This document shows, one piece after another, positions 1 to 7,831 of a DNA stretch of 35,371 bases. Source of the stretch: an uncultured Anaerolineaceae bacterium. GTDB lineage: Bacteria > Chloroflexota > Anaerolineae > Promineifilales > Promineifilaceae. Each line of letters begins with the position of its first letter. The stretch's first letter is position 1. The translations under genes were made by a program, and so were the position numbers. Location of the stretch: contig CALBTC010000465.1 in NCBI GenBank assembly GCA_937967805.1, forward strand, positions 1-35,371. Reading direction: 5' to 3'. Below the pieces are notes generated by a model. It made no database searches. It had not been told where the DNA came from and saw only the letters and a list, made by a program, of their open reading frames with translations.

Positions 1-425
1 CCGGGATTAGCGATAAACTCACCGTTTTGGTTGGCGCTGCCTTCTACCAGCGCCTGCGCTTCGTGCTGAAGCAGGTCCGGTTTGGGTTCATTGAAGGCCA
101 CCACGTGCAGCCGCTGCTCCGGGTTGTTGAGGTCATCAACAATATCAAACTCCAGACGAGAATTGGTGGCATCAATTTGCACATACTCAATGGAATCACC
201 GATGACAAAGCCGGCCACGCGCAAATCGCGCCCCACCAGCCGATCTTGATCGGCGTAAAACTCGCTCACTGTTTTGTACAGTTGAGTGTTGCCGCTCATC
301 GCGTTCACAACCAGGAAAGCAATGGCGGCAACAAGCAAGACGCCCCCAACGATAAATTTAAGCCGGTTGTTTTTGGCCGGGAAAAGCGCTTCTTCGCCTG
401 TGTTTGTCCAGGTTGTATCTGCCAT
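1..425 (-). CDS. ccmE: Cytochrome c maturation heme chaperone CcmE (partial, C-terminus off window)
   Basis: CcmE takes heme from CcmC, holds it covalently on the outer face of the membrane and passes it to apocytochrome c in system I maturation. The 141 visible residues show a short cytoplasmic N-terminus, one membrane anchor at about residues 25-44, and then the CcmE beta-barrel. Matching stretches are RDLRVAGFVIGDSIEYVQ and the later PDLLQHEAQALVEG followed by GEFIAN. The C-terminal heme-binding motif (His or Cys type, before a conserved Tyr) lies beyond base 1, so the type cannot be told. The start at 425 is preceded by AAGGAG at good spacing. The gene lies 56 nt downstream of the DUF2007 gene on the same strand and is probably cotranscribed. 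System I maturation implies c-type cytochromes. Confidence 0.82.
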   Translation of the reverse strand, partial: MADTTWTNTGEEALFPAKNNRLKFIVGGVLLVAAIAFLVVNAMSGNTQLYKTVSEFYADQDRLVGRDLRVAGFVIGDSIEYVQIDATNSRLEFDIVDDLNNPEQRLHVVAFNEPKPDLLQHEAQALVEGSANQNGEFIANP

Positions 426-481
426 AACTCGACGCTCCTTCGTTATAAATAAACCTTTCTTAATCTTCTCAGCAAAGCTGC

Positions 482-838
482 CTAAAGTTCATCTTCAAAA
501 TCAGCTTCGTTGAAATCATCAAATTGTTCATCCCAATCCGCCGGTTCTTCTTCATACTCTAGAATTTCCAGCGCCTTATCCAGGTACTCTTCAGGCACGG
601 CAACGTAGCCTGTACCCAACAAACCAACGGTTAAGCCCAGCGCCTGCCCGGCGCCTTCTTGCCATACACGCGCCGGTACACCTTCTGCTTTTAATCGTCC
701 GGCCACAATGGTGGCCGGTGTAATGCCCGGCAGTTGGGCAACCACTTCCCACTTAACTTCCCGGTAGCCACCCGATTTACCGCTATTTTCGTTAGCGGGC
801 AAAGGCAAGGCTGCTGAGTTGCTGTTACTATCGGTCAT
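482..838 (-). CDS. DUF2007-family small protein (putative signal-transducing domain)
   Basis: This is a 118-residue soluble protein. The first 25 residues are Ser/Asn/Ala-rich and probably disordered. The core (about residues 28-95) has the DUF2007 pattern: a WEVVAQLPGITPATIVAGRL beta-alpha unit, then GVPARVWQEGAGQALGLTVG and a closing GYVAVPEEYLDKALEIL helix. The tail is very acidic (many Asp and Glu). DUF2007 is a small ferredoxin-like fold sometimes called a putative signal-transducing domain, and its biochemical role is not established. The gene precedes ccmE by 56 nt on the same strand, so the two may share a promoter with the -10 at 900-895. The family call is good; the function is unknown. 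Confidence 0.75.
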   Translation of the reverse strand: MTDSNSNSAALPLPANENSGKSGGYREVKWEVVAQLPGITPATIVAGRLKAEGVPARVWQEGAGQALGLTVGLLGTGYVAVPEEYLDKALEILEYEEEPADWDEQFDDFNEADFEDEL

Positions 839-894
839 GGGTGATGTTGTCCACTTTTTTGTTTACCTGTTTAATCGTTGCTGAATTAAGTCAC

Positions 895-900
895 ATTATA
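895..900 (-). promoter_or_regulatory. Candidate -10 box for the DUF2007-ccmE unit
   Basis: Read on the minus strand this is TATAAT, 57 nt upstream of the 838 start. No convincing -35 hexamer lies 16-18 nt upstream, so the promoter is tentative. Confidence 0.35.
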
Positions 901-948
901 CTGATATCCGGTGTGATAGGACAGGCAATCTTATATTTTTGTAAACCA

Positions 949-975
949 CCCTTAATTGTTTCACAGAATTAAGGG
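949..975. promoter_or_regulatory. 27-nt inverted repeat (CCCTTAATT-N9-AATTAAGGG)
   Basis: Perfect 9-nt arms (949-957 and 967-975) flank a 9-nt centre in the spacer between the divergent DUF2007 and DinB-like genes. The spacer 839-1267 holds no gene that I can support. It contains this repeat, a second inverted repeat at 1106-1126 and two ACGGCCGT sites (near 1084 and 1148). The symmetry suits a dimeric repressor, but no U-run follows, so a terminator is less likely. Function is inferred only. Confidence 0.4.
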
Positions 976-1105
976 GTTGATCCAGGCAGGTTTATGGCGC
1001 TAAGAACAATTTTTAACAAATAAGTTGCTTTAAATCGCTTTTTTAGCGCAGTTGTCAATTCGACCTCTAGTTTACCGGATATAACGGCCGTTTATGATGG
1101 TGGTA

Positions 1106-1126
1106 TATCACTTTTATACAGTGATA
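1106..1126. promoter_or_regulatory. 21-nt inverted repeat (TATCACT-N7-AGTGATA)
   Basis: Perfect 7-nt arms around a 7-nt AT-rich centre lie 142 nt upstream of the DinB-like gene start. The shape is that of an operator for a small dimeric regulator. The regulator is not identifiable from this window. Confidence 0.35.
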
Positions 1127-1267
1127 GATGTCACGCACGGCCCAGGGACGGCCGTTTTTACAGGATTGATCGCCCAGCTTGCCGCTGCATGAGAATAGGT
1201 GCCCAAACGCCTGCCCTCATGTTAAAATGCAGGCAAACAGATGTCAACCGAGAAGAGTAAGTGACAA

Positions 1268-1897
1268 ATGAGTTCAATAGTTGAACAGCTTTTAGATGCC
1301 TTAGACAGCTCGCGCGAACGGCTGCTGGTGGCGCTAGACCAACTGCCCGACGAAGCATTGCTGGCACCTGACACGGTGAAACCGGTAATCGGTGATCGGT
1401 TATCGGTAGGTGGTGAGAAGGAGAATGCTGGCTGGTCGGTGGCGGATTTGCTGGTGCAGCAGACGGCCTGGGAATCGGAGCTGGTGACCGGGCTGTTGCG
1501 CATTTCACAGGGTAAAAAGCCGGCCCGCTTGTTGGCCGCGCTGGCGAATGCTGCGGAATACGGCCGTCTGCGCTACGAAGAAAACAAAGGGCGTGATCTG
1601 GATCGCATCTTTGATGATCTGCCCCAGGTGCGGATGCAGGTAGAGGAGTGGTTGGAAGAGTTCACTGAAAAACAGCTTAGCAAAAAAGGGCATTTTGCCT
1701 GGCTCAAAAACCGCTCCCTGGCCGATCTGATTGCCCAGCTCACCTATGAACACGAGCTGCGCTACTTGCCCCAGGTGGAAGCGCTGGCTCAAAAGTGGCA
1801 GCCACCCACCGACGATATGATGCTTTCCCTAACTTCCAAGCAAAATGGGCAAAAAGACGATGAATCAGCAGATTACGCAAATTCAACAGATTTTTAA
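1268..1897 (+). CDS. DinB-like / ClbS-DfsB-type four-helix protein, carrying repeat-derived segments
   Basis: This 209-residue protein has the layout of DinB/DUF1706-type four-helix bundles. It has an N-terminal helix (ERLLVALDQLPDEALL), then GWSVADLLVQQTAWESELVT, where the helix after GWS normally carries a metal or structural His, here Gln. A later helix contains YEHELRYLPQVEAL. Family members include thiol-dependent transferases and self-resistance hydrolases; the role here is unknown. The segment VIGDRLSVGG at about residues 40-49 is encoded by a heptamer array (1384-1416) lying between the usual start of the fold and GWSVADLL, so it looks like an in-frame insertion. The last 12 or so codons (about 1861-1896) also look repeat-derived, with period 9. 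The start at 1268 has only a weak upstream purine tract. Confidence 0.65.
   Translation: MSSIVEQLLDALDSSRERLLVALDQLPDEALLAPDTVKPVIGDRLSVGGEKENAGWSVADLLVQQTAWESELVTGLLRISQGKKPARLLAALANAAEYGRLRYEENKGRDLDRIFDDLPQVRMQVEEWLEEFTEKQLSKKGHFAWLKNRSLADLIAQLTYEHELRYLPQVEALAQKWQPPTDDMMLSLTSKQNGQKDDESADYANSTDF
1384..1416 (+). repeat. Heptamer array inside the DinB-like gene (GGTAATC type)
   Basis: Consecutive 7-nt units read GGTAATC, GGTGATC, GGTTATC, GGTAGGT and a partial GGTGA. The unit is the complement of the GATTACC unit in the arrays at 17075-17106 and 20320-20400. Here only one arm is present, and the reading frame is kept open. Confidence 0.7.
1862..1897 (+). repeat. Possible 9-nt-period array at the 3' end of the DinB-like gene
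   Basis: The last codons and the stop fall in units of nine: AATCAGCAG, ATTACGCAA, ATTCAACAG, ATTTTTAAT. The A+T-rich units resemble the 9-nt class seen at 7832-7897. The array supplies the C-terminal residues and the stop codon. The units are degenerate. Confidence 0.4.
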
Positions 1898-1987
1898 TTC
1901 GTTAAATGGTTCGGCTCCGCTCACCGCAAGCCTGCAAAATCTTTGATCTTTATCCCCATTCTTTTGTATAGACGAAGGATAATCCAG

Positions 1988-2941
1988 ATGCCAAATTCTC
2001 AAATTGATTCAAACGTTTATCAGGCGGCCAGAGAAACGGCCGTGCTCACCGACCGCAGCGACCTGGGCACAATTCTCATCAGTGGCGAAACCCGTTTTGA
2101 TTTGCTCAATCGCATGTCGACGCAGAAGGTGCAGTCCATGAACAAAGGGGAAGGCACCGCCACGATTTTAACCACCGATATCGGACGGATCGTTGACCGG
2201 CTGCTGCTTTACGCCACCGGCAGCACCATCTATGCCCTCACTGGCGAAAACAACTGCGACGCCATCATTCGCTACTTGATGCGCTTTGTCTTTTTCCAGG
2301 ATGATTTTCACATGCAGGACATCAGCCAAGAGACGGCGGTGTTTGGTGTGTATGGGCCGCAGGCACGGCAAAAATTAGCGGAGGCTGGCTTTCCAGACGA
2401 GGACCTGCCGCTGCACCATTGGCGGCAAGTGCAGTTTGGCGACGTAACCGCGTATCTGCATCGCACCGATCCCATTCTCGGCGACGGCTACTTTGTGATG
2501 GGCGAAGAAAAGGATCGGGCGGCGCTGTGGCAGCGACTGCTGGACGCCGGGCTTGTGGTGGCTGAGGCCGATGCCTTTGACTATTTACGCATTGAGGCCG
2601 GCCTGCCCCGCTTTGGCCGCGAACTCACCGGCGATTACATTCCGCTGGAGGCCAATTTGTGGGCCGATGTGTCGTTTAACAAGGGATGTTACATTGGTCA
2701 GGAGATCATTGCCCGCATGGAAAGCCGGGGCAAACTGGCCAAAAAGCTGGTACAGTTCACGGCTGCTGCGCCAGTGGAACCGGGCAGCGATATTCAGGCA
2801 AACGGCAAAAATGCGGGGACGGTGACGTCTACGGCCGTTGGCCCCAACGGCACCATTGGGCTGGGGTATGTGAAAACGGCCGTTTTAGAGTCTGAAAAAG
2901 AGCTGGCTGTGGGGGATACGGCCGTCAAAATCAAAAAATAA
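1988..2941 (+). CDS. YgfZ/GcvT-like folate-binding protein
   Basis: This 317-residue protein has the aminomethyltransferase (GcvT) fold. The diagnostic KGCYIGQEIIARMESRGK stretch near residues 234-251 is the K-G-C-Y-x-G-Q-E signature of YgfZ/IBA57, which binds tetrahydrofolate and helps assemble or repair certain Fe-S enzymes. GcvT proper does not carry this Cys motif, so I prefer YgfZ to glycine cleavage T-protein. The upstream frame is open to 1943, but the start at 1988 has AAGGA at about 9 nt spacing, and the 15 extra residues look non-native. Four ACGGCCGT sites lie in the gene, several encoding Thr-Ala-Val. The AT-rich restriction-modification cassette begins just after its stop. Confidence 0.8.
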   Translation: MPNSQIDSNVYQAARETAVLTDRSDLGTILISGETRFDLLNRMSTQKVQSMNKGEGTATILTTDIGRIVDRLLLYATGSTIYALTGENNCDAIIRYLMRFVFFQDDFHMQDISQETAVFGVYGPQARQKLAEAGFPDEDLPLHHWRQVQFGDVTAYLHRTDPILGDGYFVMGEEKDRAALWQRLLDAGLVVAEADAFDYLRIEAGLPRFGRELTGDYIPLEANLWADVSFNKGCYIGQEIIARMESRGKLAKKLVQFTAAAPVEPGSDIQANGKNAGTVTSTAVGPNGTIGLGYVKTAVLESEKELAVGDTAVKIKK

Positions 2942-2963
2942 AAACAAACTTTTTCAAGCAGTT

Positions 2964-3538
2964 TTATCCCGCGGCAAGTCCTAAAATCAAAACAGGAATA
3001 TCAATGTCTGATACGCCCCGATGCTCCAAATCCCAGACAAACTGTTCAAAATAAGAAACGCCAGAAGACATTTCAGCCGCTAATTCTTTCAACGGCACAA
3101 TTTCTACACCAGCGTCAATAAAGCCTTCGTTATGAAAGATGGTCATCTTCGCACACACGTTATAAACCATAAAGGCATATTTACCGAACTGCACCTCAAC
3201 GCCTAATCGATTTTTGACAAAATCTATTTCTCTGAATGCATTCTGAGGAACTGAAGGGGGAGAATAATCCAAAGTATAGAAATCGGTGGGATAGTCACAT
3301 TGCACACGTATGTTTGCGTCCCACCTTTTGCCAACAAACATCTTTTTGAAGGATCGATTTAGTCCGCTGGGCCGAAATAATAGCCGGCCTGGTATCGTTT
3401 TTTCCTCGCTAACCTTCGTTTTGTAGTGCCAGCATCTACTGATTTAATGACGTCCATAATATCAGCTAATTCACGAACATAATTTGCCTCAATCACCTCC
3501 CTACCATTGTTGAAAGAATAGATGCCGCCAACTATCAC
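2964..3538 (-). pseudogene. BglII-family type II restriction endonuclease, broken by a one-base frameshift
   Basis: Two adjacent frames together make one BglII-like endonuclease of about 191 residues. The first frame (3538-3359) starts at GTG 3538 after GGGAGGAG and begins with a VGGIYSFNNG motif. It runs to GPAD and then hits TAA at 3361-3359. The second frame contains IDFVKNRLGVEVQFGKY. Its Asp, Glu and Gln are spaced D, +9 and +11, exactly as in the BglII active site (D84, E93, Q95). Adding one base next to 3361-3362 restores a continuous GPAD-L-NRSFKK join into the second frame. The GTG start overlaps the methyltransferase stop (GTGA), so the pair was translationally coupled. The break is either a real inactivating deletion or a sequencing/assembly error. 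The recognition site cannot be predicted here. Confidence 0.75.
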
Positions 3539-4521
3539 TCGTACTCCTCCCGTTTTTCCAGCAGCTTTGGCTGGACAGCATTGCCCCATTCCGGTGGCAC
3601 TCGGGACACTTTCTCTTTACCTGTAGGTTTGTAAACCGGCTTGCCTAACGGCCTGACTTTTAGCGTGCCGTTGAAGAAAGATTGCAATCTTTGTTGAGCT
3701 ATTTCCACATAGTCTGCCTCTTGCTCACTTCCTAATGCCTTTCTGTTACGCTTGACAGCCGCTATAAGCGCCGAGCCAACACCTGCATACGGATCAAATA
3801 CAGTATCTCCTTCATTCGTTAGAGCCAGTACACATCTTTCGACTAACTCAACCGGAAACTGGCAGGGATGAACTGTTTTTTCGGGATGATTAGATTTAAC
3901 ATTAGGTATTTCCCAAAAACCTTCTTCCCATTCCTCGCAAATTTTCTGCCACACGTCAGAAGGATTTTTCCCCTTTGGATTTCCAGAGGGCTTCCCTTTG
4001 TTTGGGCCTTTGTAATGCCGTTTGCCAGGGTATTTAGAGGGAACGCGAACGGGATCAAGATTAAACGTATAATTATCAGATTTTGTAAACCATAACAACG
4101 TTTCATATCTTCCCGAAAATCGTTTTTTTGTATGCAGTCCATGTCCAAAATGCCAAATCAATCTATTACGCAGACGATACCCTTGCTTTTTGAAGATGGG
4201 ATAATAATTAATGTCCAGTGGGAAAACCTTGCCTTTGTTTACATAATTCCCCACCTGCCAACACAGACTGCCCTTCGGATGTAAAACACGATGAAGCTTA
4301 TGGATTATTTCCTCCTGCAAGGTCAGATACTTTTCGATGGAAACTTCATCTTCATATTCCTTGCCAAGATTGTACGGGGGAGAAGTGATAATCAATTTAA
4401 CCGACTCATCCGGTAAAGTTTCGACAAAATCATTGACATCACCATTAAAAATAACAATATCAGCGCCTTGCTGATATTCTGATGCAATCGTTTTTGGTTT
4501 TGCAAACAAGCCTTTTTCCAT
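3535..4521 (-). CDS. Type II DNA methyltransferase, beta-type motif order, likely N4-cytosine
   Basis: This 328-residue methyltransferase protects the site cut by the adjacent endonuclease. Catalytic motif IV is TSPPYN at residues 46-51. The S-adenosylmethionine motif I is DPYAGVGS at 243-250. Motif IV before motif I is the beta-class order, and SPPY rather than DPPY favours N4-cytosine methylation, as in M.BglII. HPCQFPVELVERC at about 218-230 is typical of this group just before motif I. An AAGGA lies about 10 nt before the start at 4521. The stop overlaps the endonuclease start by 4 nt. The gene is AT-richer than its neighbours, uses AGA, ATA and TTA freely, and lacks ACGGCCGT, which fits lateral transfer. 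With the nuclease broken it may persist as an orphan methylase. Confidence 0.88.
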   Translation of the reverse strand: MEKGLFAKPKTIASEYQQGADIVIFNGDVNDFVETLPDESVKLIITSPPYNLGKEYEDEVSIEKYLTLQEEIIHKLHRVLHPKGSLCWQVGNYVNKGKVFPLDINYYPIFKKQGYRLRNRLIWHFGHGLHTKKRFSGRYETLLWFTKSDNYTFNLDPVRVPSKYPGKRHYKGPNKGKPSGNPKGKNPSDVWQKICEEWEEGFWEIPNVKSNHPEKTVHPCQFPVELVERCVLALTNEGDTVFDPYAGVGSALIAAVKRNRKALGSEQEADYVEIAQQRLQSFFNGTLKVRPLGKPVYKPTGKEKVSRVPPEWGNAVQPKLLEKREEYE

Positions 4522-4612
4522 ACTGATACCATTCCTTTAGCAACTTCAACGTATCTGCCTTATTTTAGCACAAGTGTTTTTATTTCAGCCGGATTCAGAA
4601 TTTGCTGGTGGT

Positions 4613-5875
4613 TTAAACAACAAACGCCAGCGCCGTGCCCGTGGCCAAAATGAGCAAAAAGCCGGGGAGCACTGCCCGCCGCAAAGCGGCCGATCCGCCG
4701 CTGAGCACAATGCCTCCCTTCACCACCGTGTTGGACATGGTGGCCAGCACAATGGCCCGCGCCGCCGTAGCCGGCTCCAGGTTGCCGCTGCTGCTGAGTT
4801 CGGCCAGCGACAGGGTAATGGCATCCACATCGGCCAGGCCAGACAAGATGCTAGAAAGATAGACTCCTGCATCACCAAAATAGAATTGCGCTGCCCGAGC
4901 GACCAGCAAAATGAGCCCGTACAGCAGGCCAAAGGTAATTGCCGGACCCAGTTCAAACGGATTGGAGACAGCCACGCCGCCCGCTTCAGGACTGCGTGGG
5001 GCAAAGTAGAGGTAAACGCCGTAAGCCAATCCGGCCAGACCCGCCATCGTGATGGGCAGCCAGACCACGCCCAGCAAGGGCAAATTGGTCACCGCCACCT
5101 CTACCAAGACCCGGCCGAACATGATCGTCCAGGCAATGAGAATCGCCAGAGCAAACGGCTTAGCCAACTGCTCCTCTTTTTGGCTGCGTTGGGAGAAGCT
5201 GAGGGTCACGGCCGTACTGGACACCAATCCCCCCAGCAAGCCCGTCAACCCAATCCCCTGCCGCGACCCCACCAGCTTGATGAGCACATACCCTAAAAAG
5301 CTGATGCCGGAAATGAGCACCACCATCAGCCAGATGTTGTACGGATTGAGCACGTCAAACGGCGGCGGGCCAAACGACTCATTCGGCAAAACAGGCAAAA
5401 TGATGGCGGTGATGATGGCGAACTTGAGCGTGGCTACGATATCTTCGTGGGTGAGGCGTTCGGCAAAGCCGTGAAGCTCCAGCTTGAATGAGAGCAGCGC
5501 AGTTGTCACCACGCCCAGCGCCACGGCCAAAGCTATTTGGTCCCAAAAGCAGAGCGCTCCGGCCAGCAGCACAATCACCGCCGCCACCTCGGTGGTCATC
5601 CCCACGCTGCCCCGCAAAGCAGTGATGGTATAGGCGGCAGTGATTAAAGCGCCAAGCGGCAGAATAATGCCGATGAACGCCCAGGGAAGCCCCAACTGGT
5701 CAGCGACAAAGGCGGCCGTGCAGCCCGCCAGGCCAAGTAAGGCAAAGGTGCGCACGCCGGCAAACATCTTGCGCGACCGATCAGTCCCTTTGTCGGCGTC
5801 GGCCTCTCGCTGAAGTCCAACCAATACGCCGATAAAAAGGGCAATGCCGAAGCGGTAAAAAAGTGTGTGAACCAT
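4613..5875 (-). CDS. MgtC/SapB-like membrane protein with DUF4010
   Basis: This is a 420-residue polytopic membrane protein. The N-terminal 140 residues match the MgtC/SapB domain: a first helix with LFIGVLVGLQREADADKG, then RTFALLGLAG. The remainder is a DUF4010 helical domain with about eight further membrane segments, including LIKLVGSRQGIGLTGLLGGL and SSTAVTLSFSQRS. MgtC proteins are tied to growth in low magnesium and to control of ATP synthase in pathogens. The role of the MgtC-DUF4010 fusion is not established, and transport is only an inference. The gene follows mutL on the same strand, 91 nt away, with a foldback repeat in the gap. Confidence 0.8.
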   Translation of the reverse strand: MVHTLFYRFGIALFIGVLVGLQREADADKGTDRSRKMFAGVRTFALLGLAGCTAAFVADQLGLPWAFIGIILPLGALITAAYTITALRGSVGMTTEVAAVIVLLAGALCFWDQIALAVALGVVTTALLSFKLELHGFAERLTHEDIVATLKFAIITAIILPVLPNESFGPPPFDVLNPYNIWLMVVLISGISFLGYVLIKLVGSRQGIGLTGLLGGLVSSTAVTLSFSQRSQKEEQLAKPFALAILIAWTIMFGRVLVEVAVTNLPLLGVVWLPITMAGLAGLAYGVYLYFAPRSPEAGGVAVSNPFELGPAITFGLLYGLILLVARAAQFYFGDAGVYLSSILSGLADVDAITLSLAELSSSGNLEPATAARAIVLATMSNTVVKGGIVLSGGSAALRRAVLPGFLLILATGTALAFVV

Positions 5876-5903
5876 GATCCTCCCTGGTGATCAAAATGGG
5901 GCT

Positions 5904-5966
5904 CGTGAAGCGTGAAACGTGATGCGTGACCAGAACGGCACCACGTTTCACGCTCCACGCATCATC
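5904..5966. repeat. Foldback heptamer array (CGTGAAN type) between mutL and the MgtC-like gene
   Basis: The first arm reads CGTGAAG, CGTGAAA, CGTGATG, CGTGACC. After a short centre the inverse arm reads CACGTTT, CACGCTC, CACGCAT. The arms can pair into a long hairpin. It starts two bases before the last codons of mutL end and fills most of the 91-nt spacer. A related element lies at 27728-27791. Confidence 0.75.
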
Positions 5967-7781
5967 TTAAATACGGCCGAATTCCCTGGCCAACTGCGCC
6001 ACCGAAAGGTAAATAAAGGTTGGTTTCCCTTGCGGATCGGTAAACGGATCGGCGCATTTTTCCAAATTGTGGATGAGCTGCTGCATTTGTGTCTGCGTCA
6101 ATGACTGGCCGGGACGCAGCGAGATGGTCTGGCAAACGGCCGTTACCAACCCCGCCTCTTCCACCACCCCTTTGCTTTGCTCCAGTTCCGTCACCACGGC
6201 CACCAGCAGGCGGGCCGGATCAGCATTGGCGGCAATTTTGGGCACGGCGCGAACCATGAAGGTGTTGGGACCAAACGCCTCTACCTGCAAGCCCACTCGC
6301 TCGACCGGCTCGCTAAACTGTTCCAGTAGTTTTGCCTGACTGGGAGAGAGCGTTACGGCCGTTCCCGTCGAGAGCGTCTGGATAGTTACCCTGTCTTCAG
6401 CCCACTCGGCCTGAAGCTGTTCGTGCAGCACCCGCAGGTGCGCCGCCTGCTGGTCGATCAAAAATAGCCCTTCCGGCCCCTCGGTGATGATATAAGAGGC
6501 GCCCACCTGCCCTACCACGCGCATGATCGGCAGTTGAGAATCGCTCTCTGCCTCTCGCGGCATTGTCGTCGCTTCACCGTTACCGTCTGGAGCATCCAGG
6601 TCATCCAGCCAGCTCAACGCCAGGTCTGCCTGTTCGCCGCTGCCTGCAATAAACGCATCCGGGTCGAGCGACCCCATCCAGCCGGGCGAGCTGCCGGGCT
6701 CGCTGCTGCCCAATGCCCAGGCCGACATTTGCCGCGTGGGCGCGTCGGCCACCAGCGTCTGGCGCACCGCCCGCTGCACGGTGCCAAACGGCGCTTTGCC
6801 TTGACGGAAGCGCACCTCAGTTTTGGTGGGATGCACGTTCACATCTACGTCTTGCGGCGGCAGCTGCATAAAAATAAGCCCCAGCGGATACCGCCCCGAC
6901 GGCAGCAGCGTGTGGTACGCCTGGATGACGGCGTAGGTGAGCTGTGTATCTTTGACCCAACGGCCGTTGACAAACAGCGTAATCTGCCCCCGGTTGGCAA
7001 AATGCACGCCGGGCGGGCCAACAAACCCGGTCACTTCAATATGGGAACGGGAAGTGGGGATTGGAGATTGGAGATTGGGTTCTTCACCTTCAATCTCCAA
7101 TCTCCAATCCCCAATCTCTAATAGCTGTCTCGCTATTTCCGGCCCATAAATGGCCACCAGCACGTCGCGCACCTGGCCGCTGCCGCTGCTTTGGAAAGTG
7201 ATACGGCCGTTGTGCGTCAGGCGGAAGCGGATGTGCGGATAAGCCAGGGCGTACCGCGTGACAAATTCGTCAATGAGGCGCTTTTCGGTGGCGGCCGTTT
7301 TGAGGAATTTCAGGCGGGCCGGCACGTTGTAAAAAAGATTCTCCACGGCAATGACCGTACCCTGCGGTGCGCCCACCGTCTCTCGATTCTCAACCACGCC
7401 GCCGGCCAGCACCAACCGGGTTCCGGCCGACTCCCCTTCAGCGCGGGAGACAATGGTCACCTGGCTGACGGCCGAAATGGCTGCCAGCGCCTCACCGCGA
7501 AAGCCCAGCGTGCGGATGGCGTTTAAATCGTCGATCGATTGCAGCTTGGAGGTGGCGTGGCGCTTGAAGGCGGTTTCCATATCCTCGGCGGCGATCCCCT
7601 GTCCGTTGTCGGCAATCTGGATGCTCTCCCGCCCGCCCTGGCGCACGTCAATATTGATGGCGGTGGCCCCGGCGTCGATACCGTTTTCTACCAATTCTTT
7701 GACGACGGAAGACGGCCGTTCCACCACTTCCCCGGCGGCAATTTGGGAGGCTAGCTGGTCAGACAAAAGATGAATCTTCAT
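5967..7781 (-). CDS. mutL: DNA mismatch repair protein MutL, with degenerate endonuclease motifs
   Basis: This 604-residue MutL couples mismatch recognition by MutS to strand removal. The GHKL ATPase is intact: KELVENGIDAGA at about 28-39, DNGQGI at 58-63 and GFRGEAL at 93-99. The C-terminal dimerisation domain is present, but the nuclease motifs of non-E. coli MutL are lost. DQHA-x2-E is DQQA-x2-L at about 443-449, ACH is VCQ at 549-551, and CPHGRP is DPQGKP at 582-587. I therefore infer no intrinsic nicking. A perfect hairpin repeat is inserted in frame and encodes about residues 222-245. The start at 7781 begins the classic IxxLxxxxxxxIAAGEV region; the 9 codons upstream are not native. 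It follows the Nudix gene on the same strand. Confidence 0.93.
   Translation of the reverse strand: MKIHLLSDQLASQIAAGEVVERPSSVVKELVENGIDAGATAINIDVRQGGRESIQIADNGQGIAAEDMETAFKRHATSKLQSIDDLNAIRTLGFRGEALAAISAVSQVTIVSRAEGESAGTRLVLAGGVVENRETVGAPQGTVIAVENLFYNVPARLKFLKTAATEKRLIDEFVTRYALAYPHIRFRLTHNGRITFQSSGSGQVRDVLVAIYGPEIARQLLEIGDWRLEIEGEEPNLQSPIPTSRSHIEVTGFVGPPGVHFANRGQITLFVNGRWVKDTQLTYAVIQAYHTLLPSGRYPLGLIFMQLPPQDVDVNVHPTKTEVRFRQGKAPFGTVQRAVRQTLVADAPTRQMSAWALGSSEPGSSPGWMGSLDPDAFIAGSGEQADLALSWLDDLDAPDGNGEATTMPREAESDSQLPIMRVVGQVGASYIITEGPEGLFLIDQQAAHLRVLHEQLQAEWAEDRVTIQTLSTGTAVTLSPSQAKLLEQFSEPVERVGLQVEAFGPNTFMVRAVPKIAANADPARLLVAVVTELEQSKGVVEEAGLVTAVCQTISLRPGQSLTQTQMQQLIHNLEKCADPFTDPQGKPTFIYLSVAQLAREFGRI
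7056..7112. repeat. Perfect foldback heptamer array inside mutL (GATTGGA type)
   Basis: The 22-nt arms at 7056-7077 and 7091-7112 are exact reverse complements around a 13-nt loop. Within the arms the unit is GATTGGA on one side and CAATCTC or CAATCCC on the other, period 7. In the mutL frame the element gives residues such as GDWRLEI and NLQSPIP. These are not part of the MutL family and fall in the N-terminal domain before HIEVTGFV. Confidence 0.88.
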
Positions 7782-7831
7782 GAGGCCAATTGTACCACAG
7801 CGGCCCACATCGTTTTAGAAAAAGAGAATGG

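Noticed and set aside
27..452. Plus-strand open frame opposite ccmE
   Set aside because: It is antisense to a clear CcmE sequence that has a good ribosome-binding site; its own product resembles nothing.
4574..5296. 240-residue plus-strand frame opposite the MgtC-like gene
   Set aside because: Gln/Arg/His-rich shadow of a membrane protein gene in high-GC DNA.
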